From contig NZ_JADEWO010000014.1 of the NCBI RefSeq assembly GCF_015207605.1, positions 62,001-126,000 of the forward strand: DNA of 64,000 nucleotides, read 5' to 3'. Source of the DNA: Oculatella sp. LEGE 06141 (GTDB lineage Bacteria > Cyanobacteriota > Cyanobacteriia > Elainellales > Elainellaceae). Below are positions 34,420-42,519 of this stretch, piece after piece. Position numbers and translations under genes: made by a program. Numbering within the stretch: the first letter of the stretch is position 1; each line of letters starts with the position of its first letter. The notes beneath the pieces were generated by a model. The model saw nothing but the letters and a program-made list of their open reading frames with translations, ran no database searches and was not told the origin of the DNA.

Positions 34420-35376
34420 TTACTGAACTAAATCCTCTATCTCTTTCAATAACGCTTCTAGGCGATCGCGTTTCTCCTGATCCTCCCATGCAGATGTCTT
34501 TTTGAGCTGACGGCTTACAGCATTGAAACGCTTTAGGTAGTCGGGAGGCTGAGAAGCAGTGTTCTGTGATTGCGAAAGCTGTTTAATACGGTCACGAATA
34601 TCCCTAATCGAAAGGTCTTGGGCGATCGCTGCTTGAAGTAGCTCTTGTCGCTGCCCTTCATCCTTAACCCGTCCTATGGTTTGCGCCTTCGTATACTCAA
34701 TTTTTCCTTGTTGGAGTGCCTCAAGCACTTCTTCAGGCAAATTTCGTAAGGGCAAGCGATGTTTTACAAACGACTGCCAACTCATTCTTCCAAGGGCATT
34801 AAATACTTCTTCTACAACCTCTTCTTCCTGAACCACAACGTTGTGGTTCAAATTTCGAGTTGACTCATTCTGCATTCGATATAGGAGAGACACTACTTCC
34901 TGGACAGACAACTCCAATCGAATTGCTAGTAGCTGTAAGATCCCTTCTGTTTCCTCAACTGGGTTTAAATCCTCCCGTTGCAAGTTCTCGACCAGCGTGA
35001 TTTGAAGTGCTTGCTGATCATTTAACTCAAGAATAGTTGCAGGAACCTCTGTTAGACCTGCTCCCTGAGCCGCTCTATAACGACGTTCTCCCGCGACCAA
35101 TTCATATTCTCCAGGTTTCCCTGGCATGGGACGAACCAGTAAGTTCTCTAAAATACCGTACTCTCGAACAGAAGCAGTAAGCTGCTCCATTTTCGAAGGA
35201 TCAAAATAGCGTCTGACCTGCTCAGGTTTGCGATGAATCTGAGCAAGCGGCAAAAAATTCTTGGTCTCACTAGGCTCCGGCTGAGCCAATTCTTCAGTAC
35301 TGGAACCGAATAGCCTAGTTAAATCAATACTTCCCCCGTAGGGTTTATCTTTTTTAGAAGCTTTGGATTGTGTCAT
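34420..35376 (-). CDS. parB: ParB-family partition protein
   Basis: This 318-residue ParB has the N-terminal CTPase-type domain with motifs GERRYRAAQGAG near residue 96 and ENLQREDLNPVEE near 132, a helix-turn-helix region after it and a polar C-terminal part for dimerisation. The gene overlaps parA by 4 nt (ATGA), the standard parAB operon. An internal palindrome (34830-34849) identical to the one upstream of parA is encoded as NHNVVVQ within it, and is the likely parS target. Partition is the expected role: ParB loads at parS, and ParA moves the complex. Confidence 0.9.
   Translation of the reverse strand: MTQSKASKKDKPYGGSIDLTRLFGSSTEELAQPEPSETKNFLPLAQIHRKPEQVRRYFDPSKMEQLTASVREYGILENLLVRPMPGKPGEYELVAGERRYRAAQGAGLTEVPATILELNDQQALQITLVENLQREDLNPVEETEGILQLLAIRLELSVQEVVSLLYRMQNESTRNLNHNVVVQEEEVVEEVFNALGRMSWQSFVKHRLPLRNLPEEVLEALQQGKIEYTKAQTIGRVKDEGQRQELLQAAIAQDLSIRDIRDRIKQLSQSQNTASQPPDYLKRFNAVSRQLKKTSAWEDQEKRDRLEALLKEIEDLVQ
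34830..34849. promoter_or_regulatory. parS-like palindrome inside parB
   Basis: The 20-bp perfect palindrome formed by GAACCACAAC and GTTGTGGTTC is identical to the copy at 36241-36260; here one further base pair on each side also matches. A site preserved inside coding sequence suggests it has a function besides coding. Confidence 0.75.
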
Positions 35377-36203
35377 AGAAGCTCCAGCCCTTCAATAATC
35401 TGATTCATCGTTTTAAGCGCAGGGTGTTTTCTATCATAAAGTGCTAAGGGCAGATGCTCTTCTGAAGCATCTGCAAAAATTGTAGATCGTGCGATCGGGG
35501 GGTAAACTGTCGCAACTGCTGAAAGCTGTTCTTGGATCGCTGCCAATGTCCGCTCATCATGAGAATTTCGCTGATCATACATGGTTGGTATAAATCCGGC
35601 GATCGCAAGATCTCGGTTTGGACGCGCCCGCACCAGTTTAATGGTGTCAAATAACTGTTGCACCCCATTAAACGCTTTGTATTGGGACTGAATTGGTACC
35701 AACACATGAGTTGCTGCAACTAACGAAATATAAGCCAAGTTACCTAAACTCGGAGGGCAGTCGATCAAAATGAAATCATAATGCTCTTGAACGGGCAATA
35801 GTGCCTCTCTCAAGCGAAAGTCACTCATCATGGCTGACATCAATTCACGCTCTGCTAAAGCAAGCCCCAAGTTAGCAGGAACTAAATCAACGCCCGGTGT
35901 ACCATCTTCTTTTTGAGTCTGAGCATAAATTCCCTTGTGAATGGGTAACGGCTCGTCGTGCAGAATCGCGTGGTATATCGTTTTGTCTAATTCGTAAGGA
36001 TCAAGACCCATAAATATTGTGAGGGAAGCCTGAGGGTCCATATCCACCACAAGAACTTGGTAGTAATCTCCCTTCTTCTTACTCCGTTTCTTAGTCTTCA
36101 CATCTAACCGCTTACAACAAGCAATCATGTATCCAAGTTGATTGACAAGAGAGGTCTTGCCAACCCCACCAGCCTGATTAAACAAAGCAATAATCCGACT
36201 CAT
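35373..36203 (-). CDS. parA: ParA-family partition ATPase
   Basis: This 276-residue ParA has NQAGGVGKTSLVNQLG at residues 8-23 (Walker A; the usual signature lysine is Ala here), VDMDPQASLTIF (A') and FILIDCPPSLG (B). An insert of Lys-rich residues (VKTKKRSKKKGDYY) precedes the A' motif. It has no N-terminal DNA-binding extension, so it is a small-type ParA whose operon is likely repressed by ParB. The parS-like palindrome lies 38 nt ahead of the start, consistent with that. The gene overlaps parB. Confidence 0.9.
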   Translation of the reverse strand: MSRIIALFNQAGGVGKTSLVNQLGYMIACCKRLDVKTKKRSKKKGDYYQVLVVDMDPQASLTIFMGLDPYELDKTIYHAILHDEPLPIHKGIYAQTQKEDGTPGVDLVPANLGLALAERELMSAMMSDFRLREALLPVQEHYDFILIDCPPSLGNLAYISLVAATHVLVPIQSQYKAFNGVQQLFDTIKLVRARPNRDLAIAGFIPTMYDQRNSHDERTLAAIQEQLSAVATVYPPIARSTIFADASEEHLPLALYDRKHPALKTMNQIIEGLELL

Positions 36204-36240
36204 TCAATTTTTTCCAAGTATTAGAGTAAGTCAATTTTTG

Positions 36241-36260
36241 AACCACAACGTTGTGGTTCA
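36241..36260. promoter_or_regulatory. parS-like palindrome upstream of parA
   Basis: Perfect palindrome GAACCACAAC/GTTGTGGTTC, 38 nt upstream of the parA start. It is identical over 20 bp to the copy inside parB. It is unlike the TGTTTCACGTGAAACA chromosomal parS, as expected for a plasmid system. Likely roles are ParB loading and parAB autoregulation. Confidence 0.8.
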
Positions 36261-36481
36261 ACTGCAAAACACACTTTTGAACAATCCTGAAACGTCCCTT
36301 AACATGGGGATCATCAAAAATAGCAACAAAACTTTAAGCGAAACCAGATTCACTAGGAACCTGTACGCAGGACTGAGAACAGTGGCCAAAAAACCTCTTC
36401 GGGATTAGTCAGACCAAATATGCCTGATAAATAGTATGTATCAAGACCAGCTTAATTGAGCATCCATCTTTGAAATTCGTC

Positions 36482-37600
36482 TCATTTCAACTCACTGTTT
36501 TGGGGAGGCTCTTCCCCAATAGATTGATAAAAAGCCCGTTCAGCCGCTGCACCGAGTGCTCGCTTGGCATATCGCTTGAAGCTGGCTTCTGATTTATGAC
36601 GGGTCAGTGTCCGAGCATGAAGGCTTTCAACCCCCCGTAAGAGCAAGCCAGTAGCAAACGTGTGGCGTAACTGGTGAGGATGAACATTCAGTAAAGTCAG
36701 GATTTGTTTGAGTTCTACCTCACTAAACTGTCCCCATCTGTCCTGAGGATCAGGTTCTAGCTCTCCTTGCTCAATTCTTTGCCGCCGCTCTAATGCCAAT
36801 TGAGCCTGCTCTGCTGCAATTTTACCCAAAGACTTAACTACATAGTAGAGACCTTGATACCCCAATCGATTGCCGCTCCGATTCCGCCCACATGACAGAA
36901 ACAAGGGAGCATCCGGTAGCAAATCCCCTTCCTCAGAACGACGCTGGACTAAATACGTGTTCAACTTTTCTCGCGCTTGGCGGCTCACCGGCACCGTGCC
37001 CGTACTGTCATCCTTGGCTTCACGGATGGCTAGCCGCACGCCATCATAATCTGCAACGTTCAAATTCACGACCTCTTCCGCGCGCAAACCATGACCTAGT
37101 ACGGCTAGTAATGCCCGATCGCGCACCTCCGTCTCCCCTCGTTCCTCCAATGCCAGGTACAGCGCCGCTATCTCGATTTCTGATAAATCCCTGGCTGGGG
37201 GCAAAGGCACCCGCTCCATCTCTACTGCTGTAGTGGGATCATGGGCAATTTGCTCCGGATAAGCCGCTCGAAACCAATCAAAGAAACTCATTAGAGCCGT
37301 CAAGGCTCGATTAATAGAGTTGGGAGAAAGGTTTTGCCCCTGCAAATACGCTTTGAACTGGGCAATCTGGCGAGGCGTGAGATCTGACCAGGCTCGATCG
37401 GTCCAAGCTAAAAACCGCTTCAATTCCCGTCGATAGGCTTTTTGCGTGTTATCAGCCAGCGATCGCGCCTGGAAATATTCTTCTACTCGCAACCAACGCA
37501 GATCCGTGGGTTCGGTTGACCGGGGTGGAACTGAAGTCTGAGCAGAAACCAGCCGGATGGGGGGTAGCCCTTCTGAATCAGAAAACATGCCAATCGCCAC
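36482..37600 (-). CDS. Tyrosine recombinase/integrase
   Basis: This 372-residue site-specific recombinase has a SAM-like core-binding domain (residues about 35-130; TQKAYRRELKRFLAW) and a catalytic domain with the tyrosine recombinase residues: Arg in GHGLRAEE, Lys in EAKDDSTG, HPHQLRHTFATG, HKS in RHKSEASF, and Tyr in FKRYAKRA. All are present, so it should be active. The frame starts GTG 37600, with ATG 37588 a possible start. It lies at the border between plasmid backbone and defence island, so it may resolve multimers or move the island. No attachment site was recognised. Confidence 0.9.
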   Translation of the reverse strand: MAIGMFSDSEGLPPIRLVSAQTSVPPRSTEPTDLRWLRVEEYFQARSLADNTQKAYRRELKRFLAWTDRAWSDLTPRQIAQFKAYLQGQNLSPNSINRALTALMSFFDWFRAAYPEQIAHDPTTAVEMERVPLPPARDLSEIEIAALYLALEERGETEVRDRALLAVLGHGLRAEEVVNLNVADYDGVRLAIREAKDDSTGTVPVSRQAREKLNTYLVQRRSEEGDLLPDAPLFLSCGRNRSGNRLGYQGLYYVVKSLGKIAAEQAQLALERRQRIEQGELEPDPQDRWGQFSEVELKQILTLLNVHPHQLRHTFATGLLLRGVESLHARTLTRHKSEASFKRYAKRALGAAAERAFYQSIGEEPPQNSELK

Positions 37601-37741
37601 ACAACAGAGGTTGCCACCTTGAGTTTAAAGCATTTCAAGTAAAATATCTGTACAATATCTTTTGTACGACTAAACTACGACTAGGTTCACAGCGGTTAGG
37701 GTATACTAAATGAAAATCCTTGCACTGTGGGAGTCTCACGG

Positions 37742-38539
37742 ATGCCGTCGCCCTTCCCTGGCATGAATCCCTATTTGGAACAGCCAGCCTTCTGGTCGTC
37801 GTTTCACACCCGACTGATGGTGGCGATCGCCGATACGGTAGCGCCCCAACTGCGCCCCAACTATTACATTGAGGTGGAAACTCGCACCTACCAGGATCAA
37901 GAAGAGCCAGAAGAAATCCTGGTGGGTATTCCAGATGCTGCTGTCTTAGCGGCTCGGTCAATCGATCAATTGGAGCCGTTGCGAGTTGAATCGGGTGTAA
38001 CGTTAACTCAGAAGCGACCTCGCTCCATTTTCTTGCCCCAGCCAACGACCATTAAAGAGCGCTATTTAGAAGTTCGCGAAGTCGGCACAGATACGGTCAT
38101 TACAGTGATTGAGGTGCTGTCACCCAAAAACAAGCAGAAAGGAAAAGGCAGAACGGCTTATGAAAACAAGCGCAGGCGAATTCTGGGCAGTCTCTCCAAT
38201 CTAGTTGAAATTGATCTAATCCGGGCTGGCATCCCGATGACAATGATCGGAGAGGTGCAGCCGAGTGATTATCGCCTCATTGTGAGTCGTCGTTCACAAC
38301 GTCCTCAAGCTGACCTGTATGACTTTGACTTGCGTGAACCCATTCCCAGTGTGCCGCTGCCGCTAAGACCCGAAGATGAGGAACCGTTGGTAGACTTACA
38401 AGCTATTGTGCAGGGTGTGTGCGATCGGGCGGGGTACAACGAACGCATCGACTATCGTCAGCCTGTACCACCGCCCAAGCTATCGGAGGCTGATCAGCAG
38501 TGGGTCGATGAATTACTTGCCCCCCTCAGAGGTGCGTGA
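37742..38539 (+). CDS. DUF4058 family protein
   Basis: MPSPFPGMNPYLE at the start, EVLSPKNKQKGKG in the middle and YDFDLREPIPSVPLPL near the end are the hallmarks of DUF4058, a family very common in cyanobacteria and resembling PD-(D/E)xK-fold proteins without a known reaction. GGGAG stands 9 nt ahead of ATG 37742. It overlaps the next gene by 1 nt. As a marker it supports the cyanobacterial assignment. Its role here is unknown. Confidence 0.88.
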   Translation: MPSPFPGMNPYLEQPAFWSSFHTRLMVAIADTVAPQLRPNYYIEVETRTYQDQEEPEEILVGIPDAAVLAARSIDQLEPLRVESGVTLTQKRPRSIFLPQPTTIKERYLEVREVGTDTVITVIEVLSPKNKQKGKGRTAYENKRRRILGSLSNLVEIDLIRAGIPMTMIGEVQPSDYRLIVSRRSQRPQADLYDFDLREPIPSVPLPLRPEDEEPLVDLQAIVQGVCDRAGYNERIDYRQPVPPPKLSEADQQWVDELLAPLRGA

Positions 38540-39081
38540 TGGCACGTCCCGATCAGGAAAAATGTCGGCTTTGCTCTAAGCTTGACTCCCAGGAAGCCCA
38601 ACAGCGTCATGGATCGGATGGGGACGGATGCTGGAATCCGAATGTTTGCCATAACCGCCGTTCCTACTATCGCCACCGGGGAGTCCGGAACCATGTCCGC
38701 AAACAGCGACGACGCGGACAGCAAACGGAACAAGCGCTATCAGAACCGGACGTTTCTACTTCGGTAAGGGTGGCAACCTTAGAGATACTGGCTCCAGCCG
38801 TTCCTGCTGCGGTTGTTCACTGGTATCGCATAACCAAGGATTCGCCGCTGCATGCCCTGGGCGCAGAACTCTGGATGGGAAACGATCGGGTTGCTAAAGT
38901 TGAACCCGTTCACTGTTTGGGGCTGACCGAATTGCATGTCAAAACCTTGCTGGTTCGGATTCTCGATGTGTTTTCGCAGCATAGTGGAATCAAGGTAGAA
39001 CGCTTTCGTTCCTCGGTTGAACTCCATCCCCATAACTGCCCGATTCGACCCTGCCCACTCTATCCAGAGGTTAGGCTGTAA
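38539..39081 (+). CDS. Hypothetical protein with Cys/His-rich N-terminus
   Basis: This 180-residue basic protein has KCRLCSKL and GCWNPNVCHNRRSYYRHR in its first 45 residues, a likely zinc-binding site, and a very basic stretch after it. The C-terminal half is a compact domain (ILAPAVPAAVVHWYRI, GAELWMG). I do not recognise the family. GAGG precedes ATG 38539. It overlaps both neighbours by 1 nt (stop and start share a base), so the three genes from 37742 to 39782 are one operon. Nucleic-acid binding is a reasonable guess. Confidence 0.6.
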   Translation: MARPDQEKCRLCSKLDSQEAQQRHGSDGDGCWNPNVCHNRRSYYRHRGVRNHVRKQRRRGQQTEQALSEPDVSTSVRVATLEILAPAVPAAVVHWYRITKDSPLHALGAELWMGNDRVAKVEPVHCLGLTELHVKTLLVRILDVFSQHSGIKVERFRSSVELHPHNCPIRPCPLYPEVRL

Positions 39082-39782
39082 TGGAAGTGCAGCAGTTAGA
39101 GCTTGATCTCTGGCAGTCCCTGGAGAAAGCCTCTCGGTTTCCAGAGACGGCGGATCTGCGATCGCTCTGTGACGCGCTAGAGCAAACCCTATCTGACCAG
39201 TCTCTGGCAGAACAGTTGACTGTCGCAGGGGATGTGTTGGTACAGCTCTCAGAGGTTCATGCCGCACGAGCAAATCTCTTGATTTCCGGGTGGGAGCGTC
39301 GGCATAACCCGGCTGAACCGGTGGTAAATCTAGAGGACTGTGTCGATCTGTTCGTCCAATCTTTAACGCTGGATGTATCGGATCTGTTTGAAGAACCAGA
39401 GCCAATTCAGTACCCTGCTAACCGCAAGCAGAAATCATCCATTCAGGAAGAGGGTTCAGTCGTCGGGGAAGTCGATAAGAATGCGTTGTTGAATTGGGTC
39501 GATCAAGTGGCAGCAGATCAAGCACTTAATGAAGCTCAGATGGCGGAGCAGATTCGGGATCTAGCACATGGAGAAAATGTAGAGGAGTGGTCGAAGGCGA
39601 TCGCCCAATATCTTCAGTGTTTCGGCTCAAACATTCGTCTACCTGATTTACAACAAGCTTTAAAAATGCCGATCGTCGAGTTATGGCTCGGTTTGCTATT
39701 AGGAGGATACCCTTTAGAACAGCAGGGTGAATTTTATAATAGGCAAACTCTCTGGATTACTGGTGCTACCAAAGGAGTATAG
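39081..39782 (+). CDS. Hypothetical protein next to DISARM
   Basis: This 233-residue acidic protein begins MEVQQLELDLWQ, a stretch that resembles a sliding-clamp-type motif but in N-terminal position. Two helical regions are joined by a charged linker; the C-terminal part (VDQVAADQALNEAQMAEQIRDL to LLLGGYPLEQQ) may be a separate helical domain. Not recognised. It is the last gene of the rightward operon and faces drmC across 50 nt. It may be unrelated to DISARM. Confidence 0.6.
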   Translation: MEVQQLELDLWQSLEKASRFPETADLRSLCDALEQTLSDQSLAEQLTVAGDVLVQLSEVHAARANLLISGWERRHNPAEPVVNLEDCVDLFVQSLTLDVSDLFEEPEPIQYPANRKQKSSIQEEGSVVGEVDKNALLNWVDQVAADQALNEAQMAEQIRDLAHGENVEEWSKAIAQYLQCFGSNIRLPDLQQALKMPIVELWLGLLLGGYPLEQQGEFYNRQTLWITGATKGV

Positions 39783-39832
39783 CGGTATCAGTCCAGTTGA
39801 ATGTAGGAACGTCATTCATCTATTTACACCAT

Positions 39833-40645
39833 TTACCTGAGTAATGAAAAAACGTTTTGATGAATGAGTTGATTAATATGGTTACTAACACAACTGGCTA
39901 GAGATTGACTATGGATAAGTAATCCCATTTCCATATTCAGAGTTAAAGCATACCCAGTTAAATTGGCACTGGAAATAAACAAATCATTGCCGTCTGCGAT
40001 CGCGCACTTCATGTGAAGTGAACCGTGTTTGCCGTCTTTGCCTTGAGGGCGTTTAGACTTCTCCCAAATAAACACCTCAGATCGCTGGGCGACTTCTGCT
40101 CCCAGTCCTGCTACAACTCCAAAAGGAACCTTACCCTCCCCAACTTCTGGAGTTTCGGCAATAATCCGCAAGTGTACTCCTCGATCCAGTGCGACAATCA
40201 ATGCTTCTGCAATATCGGGTACTTTGTAGACCGCAAAACTGACAATCGTTAGTTCTCGTTGGGCTGCTTGAATCAACTGTTTGAGCACCTGCTCTGTTTT
40301 CCGAACAGGAATATTGGAGACATCAGGACCTGTCCAGACAATTTCGGCGGAAAGCGCAGAGTGGGCCGAGGCGATCGCATAGGCAGCTGAGCGTAACGCC
40401 AAGGCAATAGACTGGCTATCTAAGTTTGTTGATGCCTGATGCCAGTTCTCCAAAAGCTCAAGAACAGCTCGCCGAAAATTGACGTTTGGCAACTGGCTCA
40501 GTACCCTGGCTTTCAATGCTTCACTGTAAGACCCTGCGGATTCTTCCAGAAAGTCTGCCAGAGAATTCAATGCAAGCGGTGGTAGTTCTTTCGCAACCCG
40601 GTGAATTGAACTGAGTAATTTTGAGTTCACGGGGTGGCTCTCCAT
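39833..40645 (-). CDS. drmC: DISARM protein DrmC, phospholipase D-like
   Basis: This 270-residue PLD-superfamily protein has the HxK motif in SLHMKCAIADGNDLFISSANLT near residue 212 and helical N-terminal regions typical of DrmC. A single HxK motif means it probably works as a dimer. In the DISARM system DrmC is the third core gene and is not always essential for protection. Its start shares a base with the drmB stop (TAATG), so both are translated together. Confidence 0.9.
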   Translation of the reverse strand: MESHPVNSKLLSSIHRVAKELPPLALNSLADFLEESAGSYSEALKARVLSQLPNVNFRRAVLELLENWHQASTNLDSQSIALALRSAAYAIASAHSALSAEIVWTGPDVSNIPVRKTEQVLKQLIQAAQRELTIVSFAVYKVPDIAEALIVALDRGVHLRIIAETPEVGEGKVPFGVVAGLGAEVAQRSEVFIWEKSKRPQGKDGKHGSLHMKCAIADGNDLFISSANLTGYALTLNMEMGLLIHSQSLASCVSNHINQLIHQNVFSLLR

Positions 40646-42519
40646 TATTGAAAGAATGCCAACTGTTGACGATGTAACGTTGGGACAAGCAGCGATCGGT
40701 CTAAGAATTTATTCCCTCTTTCGCATGAAGTTTCAGGACTGAATAGACAAGCATGGCAGGCTGCCCAATGTAGACAGGCATTGCCTTGAAGTGGATCATG
40801 TTCTGCACAGAGAGGATCAGAGGCGCATAGGCGTGTTTGCTCTAACGCTTGGGCAATGTGGTGTCCCAAAATTGCAGGTTCTCCCAAACTGACTAATCCC
40901 CCCAAAGTTCCTTCACTATCTGGGGCAGCGGTATAAATCAACAGCCCTGCTTGTGGTCCATCTTCGTCACTGACTGGCTTGGAATAGAGCCTTTCACGCA
41001 AACTGGCTGCATTGTAACCACACTCGATCGCCAGTTGCCGCATCAAGGCATGGGAGAAGGAGTGAATCAGCATATAGCGAATGCCAGGAAATCTAATCTT
41101 CAGTGGATCAAGTCCTCTGTTTTGACACCAACGTTTATGTGCCTCCCATGTCTGGCTTTGGTGTTTGCTGACGGCAGCTTGCTGCTCCCACTGCTCCAGT
41201 GACGGTTCATCAAACTGCAAGAAAATTCCCTCTCCTTTCACTTCGGTCGTTGGAACCCACTGGGGAGCACTCCGGCTCAGCCTGACTCGATATTCCTCTG
41301 GGATTTCTCCAGCGTCTTCAAAATCACCGGGAGACTGAATCCGGGTGAAGCCGATCAAGGATTGAACCTCCCGGAGGCGTTCCACTAAAACAACTTGAGT
41401 AAACCATTTTTCAAAGCCTTGAGGCGGTGGAACTGGACGAAGCTGAAAATCTTTCGTGTTTTTGCTGGAGTCTGCCGTGGAGAAAACTTCCCACTCCGGA
41501 GTCCTTAAGTCATGAGTTATGTCACTCTCTGAGCTTCCTGCTTGCCGCCTTTGGATTTCTTGCCAAATATCATCAATTGAGTATTTGGCGAATTCTTGAA
41601 GTTCACCGACCGCTTGAAATGCATCCAGTAGAATTTTGAGCACGTCGCCGCTAGTTGCCTTACTCAGCCGGGTCCAGTATTCACCCACCAACTCACTCAG
41701 TTTATTAGACGCAGTCGGAATCGAGAGCGCAGACAAGCTAATGCCGAACCAGCTATTGGAAGCACCGAGCAAAATCCCTCGCATTTGTTGGTCGCAGAAA
41801 TCGTCAAAGCTACGGAGATGGGGATGTCGTCCCCGACAGCGAGGCATTGTTTTTTTACCTTGCTCTCCAAAGGCATCGGATAATCGACGGGGTGACGCAC
41901 CACAGCCCTCACCTTCGCACTTGACCACAATATCAGCCGCCGTTCCCGAAACTCCATATTCTTCCAGTCGCAAAGGTCCCCGGCAGTTCGTATTACCGCG
42001 ATGGACGAAGTACAGCCAGGGAAAGTCATCTAAGTGTCCGTGTTCGCAGGCAACCAGGAACCGAGCGGGTATCACTTTGGGAGGTTTCCCTGGTTTACGG
42101 CAATTTTTGTGGATGTAATGGCTTTCTTGAGGACGGTAGGGATTGGACTTGAGTTCAAAATATCCCCCCTGCAAGGGAGCTAGAAAACGACAGTAGGGAC
42201 AAACCATCCAGGCTGGAAAGGGCGCTACGGGAATGCCAATCCGAGCGGCTTCATCAAAGGGGTTAAAGCCACCAGAATCCTCCTGCAAAGACATCGGAGG
42301 AGATTTTAATTGCTTGACCTGCTTGCCTAACTCTCGGCGCACGGCTGTCAGAAGCCGTTCCTCGGCAACCTCAATGCCATAGCGGTCAGCCCAATCCTCC
42401 AATCCCAGCACCATGACAGAGAGATTTGGGAGGTCAACCACTGCCCCAACCCCATAGGAGAAGAGAATTTGACTGGGGCGAAGTTCCCCAACACGGTACT
42501 TATAGTTTGCCTGGGTCAT
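40645..42519 (-). CDS. drmB: DISARM protein DrmB (DUF1998)
   Basis: This 624-residue protein has several cysteine clusters: VCPYCRFLAP, CEGEGCGAS and, at the end, CLHWAACHACLFSPETSC, as in DUF1998 zinc-binding proteins. MLIHSFSHALMRQLAIECG before it is the conserved core. DrmB forms a complex with the DrmA helicase that senses phage DNA ends and overhangs. The gene overlaps drmA by 4 nt and drmC by 1 nt. Full length. Confidence 0.92.
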   Translation of the reverse strand: MTQANYKYRVGELRPSQILFSYGVGAVVDLPNLSVMVLGLEDWADRYGIEVAEERLLTAVRRELGKQVKQLKSPPMSLQEDSGGFNPFDEAARIGIPVAPFPAWMVCPYCRFLAPLQGGYFELKSNPYRPQESHYIHKNCRKPGKPPKVIPARFLVACEHGHLDDFPWLYFVHRGNTNCRGPLRLEEYGVSGTAADIVVKCEGEGCGASPRRLSDAFGEQGKKTMPRCRGRHPHLRSFDDFCDQQMRGILLGASNSWFGISLSALSIPTASNKLSELVGEYWTRLSKATSGDVLKILLDAFQAVGELQEFAKYSIDDIWQEIQRRQAGSSESDITHDLRTPEWEVFSTADSSKNTKDFQLRPVPPPQGFEKWFTQVVLVERLREVQSLIGFTRIQSPGDFEDAGEIPEEYRVRLSRSAPQWVPTTEVKGEGIFLQFDEPSLEQWEQQAAVSKHQSQTWEAHKRWCQNRGLDPLKIRFPGIRYMLIHSFSHALMRQLAIECGYNAASLRERLYSKPVSDEDGPQAGLLIYTAAPDSEGTLGGLVSLGEPAILGHHIAQALEQTRLCASDPLCAEHDPLQGNACLHWAACHACLFSPETSCERGNKFLDRSLLVPTLHRQQLAFFQ

